Assembly (NCBI RefSeq): GCF_025515205.1 | Contig: NZ_JAOPFX010000004.1 | Coordinates: forward strand, 305,758-369,757 | Origin: Microbacterium fluvii | GTDB lineage: Bacteria; Actinomycetota; Actinomycetes; Actinomycetales; Microbacteriaceae | Reading direction: 5' to 3' | DNA: 64,000 nucleotides | Shown here: positions 63,881-64,000 of the stretch, in pieces | How the letters are laid out: every line of letters begins with the position of its first letter | Numbering within the stretch: the stretch's first letter is position 1 | Translations under genes and position numbers: made by a program | Notes under the pieces: generated by a model | The model's input: the letters and a program-made list of their open reading frames with translations, nothing else | The model's database searches: none | Told to the model about the DNA's origin: nothing

Positions 63881-64000
63881 TCAGGCGGTCAGTGCAACAC
63901 CGGTTTCTGGTGGGTTTGAGAGTAGTTGTTCGAGGGCTTCGGTCGGGGTTTTCCAGTCGAGGGTCATGCGTGGCCGGTTGTTGAGTTGGGTGGCGACGTA
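63881..64000 (-). CDS. IS30-family transposase, C-terminal fragment at window edge
   Basis: The last 39 residues of a minus-strand frame are visible (TQLNNRPRMTLDWKTPTEALEQLLS, then a short tail and stop at 63881-63883). The LNxRPRxTLxWKTPxEAL block is the C-terminal signature of IS30-family transposases. The rest lies beyond the window. This marks a mobile element to the right; its terminal repeat could not be fixed. Confidence 0.82.
   Translation of the reverse strand, partial: YVATQLNNRPRMTLDWKTPTEALEQLLSNPPETGVALTA

Overview
The window is a high-GC actinobacterial chromosome segment, most likely from Microbacteriaceae and probably Microbacterium or a close relative. The evidence is the very high GC third-position usage, frequent GTG starts, 4-bp ATGA/GTGA gene overlaps, and a gene order (ppa, tilS, hpt, ftsH, folE-P-B-K, DUF3180, PH-domain pair, DUF2520, panC ... 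lysS ... clpC) that matches the conserved actinobacterial backbone known from Mycobacterium tuberculosis. A sequence resembling a repeat I remember from Microbacteriaceae genomes at 59662-59692 agrees with this. The genus is an inference.

Layout. 1-11535 is a cell-surface/exopolysaccharide block: a GH71 alpha-1,3-glucanase-type enzyme cut by the left edge, a 1867-residue secreted mosaic protein (beta-propeller, FN3, LamG, CBM96/DNRLRE), a GT4 glycosyltransferase coupled to an initiating sugar-phosphate transferase, and a GT2-GtrA fusion. 11568-13133 holds an ACT-domain protein and two Lrp/AsnC regulators. 13156-19349 is a seven-gene minus-strand operon: a polyamine-type ABC transporter followed by a nitrilase-family amidohydrolase, an RraA-like protein and a BKACE (beta-keto acid cleavage) enzyme. 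19780-20105 is a tRNA-Glu/Asp/Phe cluster, followed by a Tat-exported M23 endopeptidase.

21745-35969 is the backbone: ppa, tilS, hpt, ftsH, the folate operon, two membrane PH-domain proteins, a DUF2520 protein and a panC-like gene whose substrate-binding residues are altered. A WXG100-like / DUF1023 hydrolase / lipoprotein module plus a DUF937 gene is inserted between tilS and hpt. 36003-42571 is a catabolic island: a self-sufficient P450-reductase fusion, a serine hydrolase, an SDR and an MFS pump. These probably answer to the adjacent TetR regulator through two matching operators. A small HtaA haem-binding-type protein, lysS, a small membrane protein and cardiolipin synthase follow.

46417-50850 is an accessory stretch between cls and clpC: an internally duplicated lipoprotein, an AbiEi/DUF559-like nuclease-type protein, and a duplicated DUF2975 membrane pair with its own HTH regulator. 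Three precisely built doublets of a palindromic repeat bracket these genes and are the most unusual signal in the window. 51007-53532 is clpC. 53590-56508 has an MDR oxidoreductase/TetR pair with two operators, a GNAT enzyme and a secreted or anchored protein. 56549-63385 is an amine-utilisation cluster (APC permease, glutamine-synthetase-like enzyme, class I amidotransferase, aldehyde dehydrogenase, SDR, FadR-type GntR). The right edge cuts an IS30-type transposase.

A recurrent feature is a TANNNT -10 hexamer placed exactly 6-7 bases before an ATG/GTG, implying leaderless transcripts for about ten genes.
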